Below are positions 18,252 through 27,847 of a stretch of DNA of 64,000 bases, piece after piece. Within the stretch, counting starts at the first letter, position 1. Each line of letters opens with the position of its first letter. The translations under genes and the position numbers were made by a program. The stretch is from Arsenicicoccus dermatophilus (lineage in GTDB: Bacteria > Actinomycetota > Actinomycetes > Actinomycetales > Dermatophilaceae). The notes under the pieces are model-generated. The model did no database searches, was not told where the DNA came from, and worked only from the letters and a program-made list of their open reading frames with translations. Location: positions 2,790,001 through 2,854,000 of the forward strand of contig NZ_JAKZHU010000001.1 of the NCBI RefSeq assembly GCF_022568795.1, given 5' to 3'.

Positions 18252-20117
18252 GTGACGACGCCTGGGGAGGACGAGCGCAGCGGCCGACGGCTCGCTGCGC
18301 TGCCCTCTGCGCGGTTCCCCCGAAACGCCTTCACCCACCTGAGCGCGCTGGCCGATCGCCTGCCCCTGTCCGGCAGCCGTCAGGACCTCGTGGACGCCCT
18401 CGCCACCCACCTCCCCAGGGTGCTGGGCCACCACCGGATCGAGCTCGGGCTGCTCGACGACCGGGGCCAGAACGTCACCGCGCACCTGCTCCACGGCGGC
18501 GAGCCCGGCGAGCTCCCGGTCACCACCTTCACCTTCGTGCCAGGATGCCTGGCCGGGCTCGAGCCCGGGGCGCCGCCGCACGTGCTCACCCTGGCGGGAC
18601 AGACGCATCCCTTCCTGGTGACGCTGCTGGACCAGGGGTATGTCGAGCGGGTGACCGTCCCGATCACCCTCGGCCGGTCCCTGGTCGGTGGCCTGGCCGT
18701 CACCGCCCGCGAGGTCATCCCCACCCGCCTGGTCGACCTCGCGGCCCTCGTCGGTGCCATCGTCTCCAGCCGGGCCCATCGCCTCGTGGACGCCCCGCCG
18801 GCCGAGGACCCGCACGCCCTGCAGGCCCAGCTCACCGCGCTGCTCAGCACGACGCGCGCCCTGGAGCGGACCGATGCCCTCACCCAGCTGCCCAACCGCG
18901 CCGCGGCCTTCGAGGCCATCGGCGAGGCCCGGGCCGCGGGCCGGGGCGAGGCGTCCTTCGCGTTCATCGACCTGGACCACCTCAAGATGACCAACGACCG
19001 CCTCGGCCACAGTTCCGGCGACCGGGTGCTGCGGGCGGTCGCCGAGCGGCTGCGCGCCATCGACTCCAGCGCACCGACGACGGTCTTCCGGGTCGGCGGC
19101 GACGAGTTCGGCGCTCTGTCCGAGGGACCGGCCGAGGAGCTGCGCGACGCCCTGGAGGCCGTCGCCGAGGACCTCGCCCACCACCCCGTGCAGGTCGGCG
19201 GCCGCGACGTCCCCGCGACCTTCTCGGCCGGGGTCTACACCATCACCGGTCACGGCCACGGCATCGAGGAGATCGTCTCCCGCGCCGAGTCGGCGGCCTA
19301 CCTGGCCAAGCGGTCCGGCCGCGGGCGGGTGCTCGTGCACGTGCCCAGCGCGGACGGACAGTCCGACACCCACGGCGAGCTGCGCCGGATGGACGCCGTC
19401 CGCTCCGCCGTGCTCGGCGGACGGCTCACGATGGTTGCCCAGCCCATCACCAGCGTGGTCAGCGACCTCGATGCCCCGATGGACGCCGAGGTCCTCGTGC
19501 GCCTCGTCGACGAGGACGGCCGACTCCTGCTCCCCGACGACTTCGTGGTCCTGGCCGAGCAGTACGACGTGGTCAACGCCCTGGACCGGGCCGTCCTCAC
19601 CCGGGTCGTGGAGACCCTCGACCGCGAGGGCACCCATGCCCGGGTGTCCTGCAACGTCAGCCCCCACTCGATGGTCGACGGCGCCTTCGTCGACTGGGCC
19701 GAGGACCTCGTCCGCCGCTCCGGCCAGGCCGGGCGGCTGGTCGTCGAGCTCACCGAGCGGCTGCCCATCGGCTCCACGTCGGCCGTCCGCGCCGGTATGG
19801 ACCACCTCGCCGCGACGGGGGTGGCCTTCGCCCTGGACGACTTCGGGGCCGGCACCACGAGCTACGGCAACCTGCGCGACCTGCCCGTCGACGTCCTCAA
19901 GGTCGACGGCGTGCTCGTGCGCGGCTGTCTGACCAGCGCGGTCGACCTGGCGATGCTCCGGTCCACGCTCGACGTGGCCCGGGCCCTCGGGATCCGCGCC
20001 GTCTGCGAGGGAGTCGAGACCCGCGAGCAGCTCGCCCGGGTCGTCGAGCTCGGCGCCGACGCGGTGCAGGGTTACTACTTCGGCCAGCCGGTCCCCTGGC
20101 CCGACGACTCGCGCTGA
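18252..20117 (+). CDS. GAF-GGDEF-EAL c-di-GMP turnover protein
   Basis: A 621-residue soluble protein: an N-terminal GAF-like sensor (about 25-170), GGDEF (about 195-350, loop RVGGDEFGAL intact, metal segment FIDLDHLKMTND) and EAL (about 375-620). In the EAL domain the signature reads EVL (DAEVLVRL) instead of EAL. The other expected groups remain: NVSP, VVELTER, DDFGAG, VLKVDG, CEGVET and QGYYFGQP. It may both make and break c-di-GMP, and the phosphodiesterase side is plausible despite the substitution. The start GTG 18252 follows GGAG closely; the frame is open back to 18165. Monocistronic, divergent from tmk. Confidence 0.9.
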   Translation: MTTPGEDERSGRRLAALPSARFPRNAFTHLSALADRLPLSGSRQDLVDALATHLPRVLGHHRIELGLLDDRGQNVTAHLLHGGEPGELPVTTFTFVPGCLAGLEPGAPPHVLTLAGQTHPFLVTLLDQGYVERVTVPITLGRSLVGGLAVTAREVIPTRLVDLAALVGAIVSSRAHRLVDAPPAEDPHALQAQLTALLSTTRALERTDALTQLPNRAAAFEAIGEARAAGRGEASFAFIDLDHLKMTNDRLGHSSGDRVLRAVAERLRAIDSSAPTTVFRVGGDEFGALSEGPAEELRDALEAVAEDLAHHPVQVGGRDVPATFSAGVYTITGHGHGIEEIVSRAESAAYLAKRSGRGRVLVHVPSADGQSDTHGELRRMDAVRSAVLGGRLTMVAQPITSVVSDLDAPMDAEVLVRLVDEDGRLLLPDDFVVLAEQYDVVNALDRAVLTRVVETLDREGTHARVSCNVSPHSMVDGAFVDWAEDLVRRSGQAGRLVVELTERLPIGSTSAVRAGMDHLAATGVAFALDDFGAGTTSYGNLRDLPVDVLKVDGVLVRGCLTSAVDLAMLRSTLDVARALGIRAVCEGVETREQLARVVELGADAVQGYYFGQPVPWPDDSR

Positions 20118-20281
20118 GCGGCTCGCCCACCTCCTGCCCGTCACGACTCACCTGCGCCATACCTGCCCTCGGGCCCACGGGCAGGACAACGGTCCGGACA
20201 CGGTTCGCGCGGAATGTCCCGGTGCTCCCCGGGGCATGTGGTTGCCTGAACGCACCCCTGCCCCCCCGAGGAGATGACCCG

Positions 20282-21397
20282 ATGACGCCCCCTCCCCCAC
20301 GCGCCGACGAGGACGTCGACGACCTGGACCGTCCCGCCGGCGCTCGACCCGAGGACGACCCCGACGACCACGGCAAGCCGGAGGAGATGTCCGAGCTGCC
20401 CAGCCCGCACTGGAAGTACGCCTTCAAGCGCACCCTCAAGGAGTTCACCCGCGACGGGTGCACCGACCTGGCGGCCGCGCTGACGTACTACTCGGTGCTG
20501 TCGGTCTTCCCGGCGATCCTGGCCCTGATCTCGCTGCTCGGCATCTTCGGCCAGGACGGTGACACGCTCACCAAGATGCTCGACGGCGTCAAGCAGCTGA
20601 GTCCCCAGGCGGTGGACCTGCTCGGCCCGATCATCACGGAGATCGCGGCGTCCAAGGCGTCCGGCTTCGCGCTCGTCGTCGGTCTGCTGACCGCCCTGTG
20701 GTCGGCGTCGGGCTACATCGGCGCCTTCGGCCGGGCGATGAACCGCATCTACGACGTGCGCGAGGGTCGCCCCTTCCTCAAGCTGCGTCCCCTGCAGCTC
20801 GGCATCACCGCGGTGACCCTGCTGCTGATCACCCTGGCCGGCCTGCTGCTGATCATCTCCGGCCCGATGACGGACTGGGTGAGCGGCCTGGTCGGGCTCG
20901 ACGGACCCGTCAAGACGGCCTACACCCTGATCAAGTGGCCCCTCATCGCCGTGGTCGTGTGCCTGGTCATCGCCCTGCTCTACTACGCCACGCCCAACGT
21001 CAAGCAGCCGACGTTCAAGTGGTTCTCGCCGGGCGCGGCCGTGGCCTTCGGGGTGTGGGTGCTCGCGTCGGCGGCGTTCGGGTTCTACGTCTCGAACTTC
21101 GGGTCCTACAACAAGACCTACGGCTCGGTCGCCGGCACCGTCGTCTTCCTGCTGTGGCTGTGGATCACCAACCTGGCGCTGCTCTTCGGCGCCGAGCTCG
21201 ACTCGGAGATCGAGCGTTCCCGCCAGCTGGCCGCGGGCATGCCCGCCGAGGACCAGGTGCTCCTGCCGCCCCGCGACGACAAGGGGATCAAGAAGCAGGA
21301 GCGGACCGTCGAGGAGCTCAAGGCCGAGGCCACGGACCTGCGCCGCGAGGGCATCAGGGAGCAGGCCCGCAAGGAGCGGCAGGACGACCGCGGCTGA
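20282..21397 (+). CDS. YihY/BrkB family inner-membrane protein
   Basis: A 371-residue membrane protein. The start ATG 20282 is preceded by GAGGAGA at the right distance. An acidic N-terminus (about 45 residues), six membrane helices with the family hallmarks LAAALTYYSVLSVFPAILAL and TALWSASGYIGAFGRAMNRI, and a charged Lys/Glu/Arg tail. The family was once annotated as RNase BN by error; the transport role is unproven. Followed by the hairpin at 21415-21449. Confidence 0.92.
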   Translation: MTPPPPRADEDVDDLDRPAGARPEDDPDDHGKPEEMSELPSPHWKYAFKRTLKEFTRDGCTDLAAALTYYSVLSVFPAILALISLLGIFGQDGDTLTKMLDGVKQLSPQAVDLLGPIITEIAASKASGFALVVGLLTALWSASGYIGAFGRAMNRIYDVREGRPFLKLRPLQLGITAVTLLLITLAGLLLIISGPMTDWVSGLVGLDGPVKTAYTLIKWPLIAVVVCLVIALLYYATPNVKQPTFKWFSPGAAVAFGVWVLASAAFGFYVSNFGSYNKTYGSVAGTVVFLLWLWITNLALLFGAELDSEIERSRQLAAGMPAEDQVLLPPRDDKGIKKQERTVEELKAEATDLRREGIREQARKERQDDRG

Positions 21398-21414
21398 TCC
21401 TGGAGCCATCTCGT

Positions 21415-21449
21415 CGAGGGCGTCCCCACCACGGGTGGGGACGCCCTCG
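21415..21449. terminator. Hairpin terminator after the YihY gene
   Basis: The 16-bp stem CGAGGGCGTCCCCACC pairs with 21434-21449 around an ACG loop. It lies between the YihY stop and the convergent Pro-rich protein gene; no T-run. Confidence 0.75.
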
Positions 21450-21527
21450 GCCCGTGCGGGCCACGGACGGTCTCGGCGTGCGGGCCCCGGTGCGGACCAG
21501 GGGTATGCCGCAGCAACCGAGCCGGGG

Positions 21528-22382
21528 TCACCCCTCGGCAGAGGTGCGGCGTCGCCCGGGGAACTGGCGGCGCAGCCACAGGCAGCCCCCCAGCACCAGC
21601 GAGGTGAGCGCGAGGAAGAGCCCGGTGGCGCGCTCCACGGAGTCGCCCGGGTCCCTCCAGGCGGCCGCTGCAGCCGCGTGACCGGGGCCCACGGACGGCC
21701 GGGTGCCGGGCGGGGCGGGGGCGCCGGGTGCAGAGACGGGCTCGGGGGTGGCCTCGGCGACGCCCGCGACAGCATCGGTCGGCACCGCGGCTGCTGTCCG
21801 GCCCGGCTGCGCCGGAGCCCTCGAGGCGGGGGCCGGCACGGAGGCCGACGTGGTCGCCGGGGTGGGCGCGGTGCTCGGCGAGGGCGGCACCGCCGACCGG
21901 GCAGCGGCGGCGGCCCGACCGGGAGCCGGCGCCACGACGGTGACGGTGACGGGTGGGGGCGGGACCACCACGGTGACGGTGGGTCGAGGCGAGGCGGTCA
22001 CGGCGTGGCCGGCGGGTGCGGGCAGGGCCGGGGAGGCGGCGGTGCGGGGCGTGGGCGGCACGGCGGACCGGGCGGCCACGCCTGGCGTCGGGCTCGCCCC
22101 GACCACCGCCGTCGTGGTGGCGGGCGCCCCCTCCAGGGGTGGGAGCCTGGCCGCGAGATCGACCGAGCGGACATGCCCGTCGGTCACCCGCGGGGTGCTG
22201 GAGCGCGGGCTCGAGGGACCGGCCTGGCCCAGGCCCGTGGCCCCCAGCCCCAGCAGCCCGGCGGCGCCGAGCAGGATCAGGGGGGCGCGGCCCGGGTGGT
22301 CCGAGGGGACCCCGGAGGACTCCTCGCTGCCGTCGAGTCCCATCGACGACAGCAGGGCGCGTCCGAGCCGAGCTAGGACCAT
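21528..22382 (-). CDS. Pro/Ala/Thr-rich surface protein with C-terminal anchor (paralogue A)
   Basis: A 284-residue protein of unknown function. One membrane segment lies near residues 32-52 (LILLGAAGLLGLGATGLG). A long low-complexity Pro/Ala/Thr/Val stretch follows (TVTVVVPPPPVTVTV and similar). The end carries RDPGDSVERATGLFLALTSL, then a hydrophobic segment and a basic tail RRQFPGRRR. That ending matches the next protein (22464), which has RDPGDDVGRTGAFFAALTAA then a basic tail. The layout suggests an extended wall-spanning or surface stalk held at the membrane. Start ATG 22382; base composition is normal. Confidence 0.65.
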   Translation of the reverse strand: MVLARLGRALLSSMGLDGSEESSGVPSDHPGRAPLILLGAAGLLGLGATGLGQAGPSSPRSSTPRVTDGHVRSVDLAARLPPLEGAPATTTAVVGASPTPGVAARSAVPPTPRTAASPALPAPAGHAVTASPRPTVTVVVPPPPVTVTVVAPAPGRAAAAARSAVPPSPSTAPTPATTSASVPAPASRAPAQPGRTAAAVPTDAVAGVAEATPEPVSAPGAPAPPGTRPSVGPGHAAAAAAWRDPGDSVERATGLFLALTSLVLGGCLWLRRQFPGRRRTSAEG

Positions 22383-22463
22383 GGCGGGAGGGTTCCTCCG
22401 GATCGGGGTCGACGTCGGACAGGCACTGCCGTCACCCCCGCAGGTCGTGAGATCTCTTGGGGC

Positions 22464-23306
22464 TCAGGCGAACTCTTCGTCCCCACGGTTGCGACGGCGC
22501 ACATAGATGATGCCACCGGAGAGGGCAGCCGTCAGCGCGGCGAAGAACGCTCCGGTGCGCCCCACGTCATCGCCGGGGTCCCGGATGACCGACGACGCCA
22601 GCGGCTCGGCCTCGCTGCTCGTGGGTGAGGGGGCCGGGTCCGTGCTGGTCGGGTCGGGCGCCACGCCGGGCGCCGCCTCGGTGCCGAGGGGATCGGTCTC
22701 GGTGGCGGGTGCCTCGAGCGGGATCGTCGTGGTGGGGTGCTGCGTGGTGGGCATCGCGTCGTCCGGCGTCGGCGAGGAGGACGACGAGGACGGCGCGGTG
22801 CCGTCGGGGGTCCCCCGGTGCGACGTCGGGGAGCGCCTGGAGCGCGTCGGCTCAGGACGCGACGTCGGGCGAGGAGGCGCGGTCGTGACGGTGGCCGTGG
22901 GCCGCGGTCGCGGCGGCGCCGGCGACGACGGGGACGTCGTGGGCCCCGGCGCCGGCGGCACGGTGGGCCGTGGGCGGGGCGTGGTCGGCCGCGGGGATGA
23001 GGTGGGCGGCGCCGGGGGTGACTGGGTCGGCGTGCTCGTGGGCTTGGGCGGCTTGGGCGTCTTGGTGGGCCGCGTCCGGGTGGGGGTCGGCGTCGGGGTC
23101 TCGCCCGGGGGGATGGTGATCGTCGGCTGCGGCTTGATCACCAGGGCCACGGGCACCGACCCGGCCCGGGGCTGGCGGCTCGTGGCCGCGCCGGTCGAGG
23201 CCGCCGCGGGCAGCACGGTCCCGGCTGCGACGACGGCACCCAGACCGACGGCCGACAGAGCCACGAGCCCGCGGCCAGGGGCAGGACGGAACGGATGGTG
23301 ACGCAT
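22464..23306 (-). CDS. Pro/Thr/Ser-rich secreted surface protein with C-terminal anchor (paralogue B)
   Basis: A 280-residue protein. The start ATG 23306 has a GAAGAAGG ribosome site. A signal peptide runs to about residue 36 (LPAAAS), then a strongly Pro/Thr/Arg-rich region of about 180 residues, then RDPGDDVGRTGAFFAALTAA, a hydrophobic segment and the tail YVRRRNRGDEEFA. It shares the C-terminal anchor module with paralogue A, 82 bases downstream on the same strand, so the two are probably one transcript. No known domain. A cell-surface structural role is inferred only from composition. Confidence 0.65.
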   Translation of the reverse strand: MRHHPFRPAPGRGLVALSAVGLGAVVAAGTVLPAAASTGAATSRQPRAGSVPVALVIKPQPTITIPPGETPTPTPTRTRPTKTPKPPKPTSTPTQSPPAPPTSSPRPTTPRPRPTVPPAPGPTTSPSSPAPPRPRPTATVTTAPPRPTSRPEPTRSRRSPTSHRGTPDGTAPSSSSSSPTPDDAMPTTQHPTTTIPLEAPATETDPLGTEAAPGVAPDPTSTDPAPSPTSSEAEPLASSVIRDPGDDVGRTGAFFAALTAALSGGIIYVRRRNRGDEEFA

Positions 23307-23446
23307 CGGGACCTTCTTCCGGGCCGCAGAGGGACGACCCTCTGGCCAGAATACGTAACGAAAGCGGCGATGGTCACCCGTTGCCACACTTCGTCCACAG
23401 GTCCCGCAGACCTCGGCAGCCCCTCCCGTCCCATCTGCCCCAGGCG

Positions 23447-24217
23447 TCACATGCCTTCGCCGACAGCCCCGTGACGTGCGGCGTTGGACACGATGGCCTC
23501 GTGCAGCCACTGCGCGAGGCCCGGGTGGCGCTCCTCGTAGTGGGAGCGGAAGCGCTCGTCCGCGACAGACATCTCGGCGAGCCTGACGTGGAACGTGTGC
23601 GGGCAGTCGTAGTGCCGCCCGATCGCGGCCCGGTGACGCTCCGCAAGCACCGCGGCCACGTCGGAGCCCGGGTCCTCCCCCGCGGCCAGGGCCGCCGCGA
23701 GATCCCGCTCCAGCGCGTCGGACTCGGCCTTCACGTCGGCCCAGTCGGCCTTCGTCATACCGGCCTGACGAGCCTGGGCCTGCTCCCACTGCGGGGTGTC
23801 GCCCCAGCGCTGCTCGGCCTCGGCCTGGTAGCCCTCGTGCTCGTCCCAGGCCTGGCCGAAGATCTCCTGCAGGTCCTGGGGGGTGGCGGGGGTGTCGTTC
23901 ATGGCTCTCTCCATCGCTCGGTCGATGGCCCGCACGAGGTCACGCATCTCGGCGAGCCTGGTCCTGACCACCTCGCGCTGGCGGCGCAGGTGCGCCACCG
24001 CCGCCTGGCTCCCCTGCGCGTCGACGTCCGCGAGCAGCTGGGCGACCTCCTCCAGGGAGAAGCCCAGCCGCCGGTAGACGACCACGTGCTGCAGCCGCCC
24101 CAGGTCGTCCTCGGTGTAGAGGCGATAGCCCGCGGCGCTGCGCTCGCTCGGGCACAGGATCCCGACCTGGTCGTAGTGGTGCAGGGTGCGCACCGTCACG
24201 CCATACGTCTCGGACAC
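23447..24217 (-). CDS. TipA-like MerR-family regulator; N-terminus interrupted by in-frame TAG
   Basis: A MerR helix-turn-helix (TVRTLHHYDQVGILCPSERS), a coiled-coil linker and a C-terminal TipAS-type ligand-binding domain (about residues 115-256; WDEHEGYQAEAEQRW and HPGLAQWLHEAI). The family wing and first helix usually begin with a segment like LTVGEVSE. Here the DNA encodes VQLLTVG, then TAG at 24218-24220, then VSETYGV. The ancestral start is probably ATG 24250 or 24265, and a Glu codon appears to have become a stop. The GTG at 24217 directly after the stop could restart translation, giving a protein lacking the first part of its DNA-binding domain. It diverges from the ABC genes at 24323. 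Confidence 0.8.
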   Translation of the reverse strand: MSETYGVTVRTLHHYDQVGILCPSERSAAGYRLYTEDDLGRLQHVVVYRRLGFSLEEVAQLLADVDAQGSQAAVAHLRRQREVVRTRLAEMRDLVRAIDRAMERAMNDTPATPQDLQEIFGQAWDEHEGYQAEAEQRWGDTPQWEQAQARQAGMTKADWADVKAESDALERDLAAALAAGEDPGSDVAAVLAERHRAAIGRHYDCPHTFHVRLAEMSVADERFRSHYEERHPGLAQWLHEAIVSNAARHGAVGEGM

Positions 24218-24322
24218 CTAACCGACCGTCAGCAGCTGCACGGGAACCATTGTCGTCGTGGTCATGTCTGTCACGGTGACGGCTCACGTCGCGTGAGGGT
24301 CAAGCGATCGGGGGGGAAAGCC

Positions 24323-24955
24323 ATGGACCAGGGCCTGGCGATCGTCGGTCTGAGCAAGACGTATGCCGGACGCCCGGTGGTCCGCGACGTCACGGTCCAC
24401 GTGCGGCCGGGGGAGGTGGTCGCCCTCGTCGGACCCAACGGCGTGGGCAAGACCACGCTGCTGCGGTGCGTCCTGGGCCTGGAGCGACCGGATGCGGGCG
24501 AGGCGACGCTCGACGGCCGGGCGCTGCGCGACACCGACCCCGAGGTGCGGCGGGCGGTGTGCGCGGTGCTCGACGACGCGGGCTTCTGGCCGGACGTGAC
24601 CGTGCTCGAGCACCTGGACGTGCTGGCCCGCGCCCACGGCGTCGCGGACCCCGACGAGCGGGTGGACGCGGCGCTGGACACCCTGCGGATCGCCCATGTC
24701 GCCGACCAGGTGCCGTGGACCCTCTCCTCCGGCCAGCGACGCCGGGTCTCGCTCGCGGCCACGCTGGTGCGACCGTGGTCCCTGCTGGTCCTCGACGAGC
24801 CCGAGCAACGGCTGGACCAGGCCGGACGGGCCTGGCTCGGGACCTGGCTGGCCGACCGGGCCGCCGCGGGGAGGTCGGTGCTCATGGCCTCGCACGACCC
24901 GGACCTGGTCGCCGCCTCGGGGGCGCGCGTGGTGGAGCTGCACGGTGCCGTCTGA
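24323..24955 (+). CDS. ABC transporter ATP-binding protein
   Basis: A 210-residue ATPase, compact. Walker A is GPNGVGKTT, the signature is LSSGQRRR, Walker B is LLVLDEPEQRLD, and the H-loop is MASHDPD. Start ATG 24323 after GGGGGGAAAG. It overlaps the next gene by 11 bases. It pairs with the DUF6297-like membrane protein, so an actinobacteria-specific exporter is likely. The divergent TipA-like regulator may control it. Confidence 0.9.
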   Translation: MDQGLAIVGLSKTYAGRPVVRDVTVHVRPGEVVALVGPNGVGKTTLLRCVLGLERPDAGEATLDGRALRDTDPEVRRAVCAVLDDAGFWPDVTVLEHLDVLARAHGVADPDERVDAALDTLRIAHVADQVPWTLSSGQRRRVSLAATLVRPWSLLVLDEPEQRLDQAGRAWLGTWLADRAAAGRSVLMASHDPDLVAASGARVVELHGAV

Positions 24956-26521
24956 GGCGGGCGCCGCGGACCTGGCGGACGCCCGTGCCTACCTCGGGCG
25001 GGCCCGGCGCGAGCACGGCGAGCCGGGCGGCGCCGTCACCGAGGTCTACACGTGGGTGCTCGGCCTGCTGCTGCTCGCCGCGATGACCGCGAGCGGGTGG
25101 AGCCACCTGATCGCCCGGGCCGCGTGCACCGGGGCCGGCTGCGGTCACGGGGGCGGCCCCGTCGCAGCCGTCGCCCTGGGTCTGCTCGTGCTGGGCGCGA
25201 CCGCCGCGGCCGTCCGCGACTGGGGACCGGTCGGCGCGGACGCGACCCGGACGACCTGGCTGCTCTCCGGGCCCGCGCCCCGACGGCCCGACCTGCGCGG
25301 GCGGGTGTGGCTCGTCGCCCTCGGCGCGGCGCTCGTCTGCGGGCTGGCAGGCCCCACGGTGGCGGCCACCGCCGGGCTGCCGGTCACCCCGGACGCCCTG
25401 GCGTGGGGCACACCGCTCGGCGCCGTCCTGGGGGCCCTGGTCACCGGGGGCGTCGCCGCGGCCCAGCACGACCCGGTATGGCGCACCCGGATGACCCGGC
25501 TCCCGCCCCTCCTCCTGCTGGCGGGGTGCTCGTCGCGGGGCTCGCCCGCCTCACGGCCGGGGCCTGGTCCGGCCTGGGCGGAGCGGGCGCAGGCCCGGCG
25601 GGCTCAGGCGGATGGCCTGGCCTCCCGGCCGGGCTGTCGGTGCCGGGACTGCCCGTGCCGGGGCTGCCGGCGCCCGTGCTGCTGCTCGCCGCCGGAGCCT
25701 TCGCCCTGGCTGCCGCCCTCGCCCTGCTGGCCCTCGCCGACCGACGGTGCGACGCGGTGGACGGCGCCGAGCTGCAGCGGGCGGGCGAGTCCTTCTCGAC
25801 GGCCCACGAGGCGGCGCTGATGCTCGACGCGAGCGCGGTGGCCCAGCGCGCCGAGCATGCCCGCCTCGGACGCCGAGGCCGGTTCGGCTCCCGGCGGGGC
25901 GCGGGCACCGGCGTGCTCGCCCTGGTGCACCGCGACCTGGCGAGCGTCGCCCGCCGGCACGACCGGCTGCTTCTCGGCATACCCCTGCTGGTGGGGTGCG
26001 CGCTGCTCGCCACCATGGCGCCGCCCCTGGTCACCCTGCCCGCGCTGGGTCTGGCCGCGGCCCGCGTCGCCCGCGACGCCGGGGACGGGCTCGTCCTGTG
26101 GACCCGCTCGACCGGGCTGCGCCGGGACCTGCCGCTGCCCGACCACCAGGTGCGATCGGCGCTGCTCGTCGGCCCCGTGCTCGCCGCGGCGCCCTGGAGC
26201 CTGGCCGCCTCCGCCCTGGTGGGACTCCCGCTCGCGACCGCCGCCACGCTCACCCTCGCGGCGGTCGCGTCGCTGCTGGCAGGTGCCCGCCCACGCAACC
26301 TCGCCCTCATGGGCGTGATGATCCCGACGGCCTTCGGGATGATGCCGGCGGGCGCCCTGACAGCGGCCCAGGGCTACGAGGTCGCGCTCGTGGCCGTCTC
26401 CGGCGCGGTGGTCGCGCCCTGGCCCGTCGACGTCGCGGTCGCGGCGCTCGCGGTCGCGTGGCAGTGGTCGCGCTGCACCCGGGCCGACCTCCCCGCGCCG
26501 AGGCAGGTGGGCGCTCGCTAG
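24945..26521 (+). CDS. Polytopic membrane partner of the ABC ATPase (DUF6297-like); apparent frameshift
   Basis: From GTG 24945 the first frame gives a soluble start (DLADARAYLGRARREHGEPG) and membrane helices up to LPPLLLLAG. Then a second frame continues with GVLVAGLARLTAGAWSG and about eight further helices to the stop at 26521. The frames join if one G is added to the G4 run at 25523-25526. The whole would be about 525 residues with 10-12 helices, an ABC permease-like integral membrane protein. As written it would stop early in a wrong frame. The assignment to DUF6297 is from context and topology, not certain. Confidence 0.7.
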
Positions 26522-26579
26522 TCTGACGACGCACCGCCACCGCGGCGCTGCTGCAAAGACGCAGAAGGAGAGCCCACCC

Positions 26580-27761
26580 ATGGCCGCTTCCCCCGAGGGC
26601 GACATGCGCCCCGACACCCTCGCCGTCCATGCCGGACGCGCCGACCTGACGGCCCTCGGCGTGCACGTGCCGCCGATCGACCTGTCCACCACCAACCCGG
26701 TGAGCGACGTCCTCGCGGGGGGCGCGAGCTATGACAACCTCGCCACCGGCGGCCGCCCGGCTCCCGGCGACACGCACATCTACCAGCGGCTGTGGAATCC
26801 CACCGTCGCCCGGGCCGAGGAGGCCGTCGCCGCCCTCGAGGGCTGCGACGAGGCCGTCCTCTATGCCTCCGGCATGGCGGCCCTGTCGGCCGTGCTCGTG
26901 GCCTGCGCGTCCGCGGGGACCCCGCACGTGGTGGCCGTCCGTCCGCTCTACGGCGGCACCGACCACGTCCTCGACCACGGCCTGCTCGGCACCACGGTGA
27001 GCTGGGTGAGCGCCGACGGGATCGCCGACGCCATCACCCCGCAGACCGGCGTCGTCATCGTGGAGACCCCGGCCAACCCCACGCTGGAGCTGCTCGACCT
27101 GGACGACGTGGTCCGGCAGGCGGGCGACGTGCCCGTCCTGGTCGACAACACCTTCGCGACCCCCGTGCTGCAGCAGCCGGCCCGCCACGGGGTCACCCTG
27201 GTCCTGCACTCGGCGACGAAGTACCTCGCCGGCCACGGCGACGTCATCGCCGGCGTCGTCGCCACGAACGCCGACTGGGCCCGGCGTCTGCGCTCGGTCC
27301 GCGCGCTCACCGGCGCGCTGGTGCACCCGCTGTCGGCCTACCTCATCCACCGCGGGCTGCAGACCCTCCCGATCCGGGTGCGCGCCCAGCAGGCCACCGC
27401 GCAGCAGGTCGCCGAGCACCTCGCCCAGCACCCCGCCGTCGAGCGGGTGTACTACCCCGGGCTGCCCGGTCAGGACCCGCAGGGGATCATCGGTCGGCAG
27501 CTGGCCGGACCCGGCGCCATGGTGGCCTTCGCCGTCAAGGGCGGGTATGACGCCGCTGCGCGGGCGGTCGACCGGACCTCGCTGGTCATCCATGCCGTGT
27601 CGCTGGGCGGGGTGGACTCGCTCATCCAGCACCCGGCCTCGCTGACCCACCGCCCGGTCGCCGACGCCGCGAAGCCACACGCCGACGTGCTGCGCCTGTC
27701 CATCGGGCTCGAGGACGCCGCGGACCTCATCGCCGACCTGGACGCCGCGCTGGGCGACTGA
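26580..27761 (+). CDS. Cys/Met metabolism PLP-dependent enzyme (cystathionine gamma-lyase/synthase type)
   Basis: A 393-residue enzyme. PLP is bound through the Lys in LHSATKYLAGHGD; VETPANPTLELLD, VDNTFATPVLQ and YASGMAALSAVL are family signatures, and the tail LSIGLEDAADLIADLDAAL is typical. Start ATG 26580 after AGAAGGAGAG. The fold type I trans-sulfuration family includes cystathionine gamma-synthase and lyase, O-succinylhomoserine sulfhydrylase and methionine gamma-lyase; sequence alone does not settle which. Monocistronic, ends at the 22-bp hairpin at 27801. Confidence 0.93.
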   Translation: MAASPEGDMRPDTLAVHAGRADLTALGVHVPPIDLSTTNPVSDVLAGGASYDNLATGGRPAPGDTHIYQRLWNPTVARAEEAVAALEGCDEAVLYASGMAALSAVLVACASAGTPHVVAVRPLYGGTDHVLDHGLLGTTVSWVSADGIADAITPQTGVVIVETPANPTLELLDLDDVVRQAGDVPVLVDNTFATPVLQQPARHGVTLVLHSATKYLAGHGDVIAGVVATNADWARRLRSVRALTGALVHPLSAYLIHRGLQTLPIRVRAQQATAQQVAEHLAQHPAVERVYYPGLPGQDPQGIIGRQLAGPGAMVAFAVKGGYDAAARAVDRTSLVIHAVSLGGVDSLIQHPASLTHRPVADAAKPHADVLRLSIGLEDAADLIADLDAALGD

Positions 27762-27800
27762 CGACTCCCCACCGGCCGGCGCTCACGCCGACCACCCGCC

Positions 27801-27847
27801 CGATCGGTCTCCCGCCCGAGCCCCCGGCTCGGGCGGGAGACCGATCG
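27801..27847 (+). terminator. Strong hairpin terminator after the PLP enzyme gene
   Basis: A perfect 22-bp inverted repeat begins CGATCGGTCTCCCGCCCGAG and closes on a CCC loop. One of the longest perfect stems in the window. The following 190 bases to 28040 hold no gene I can support. Confidence 0.85.
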
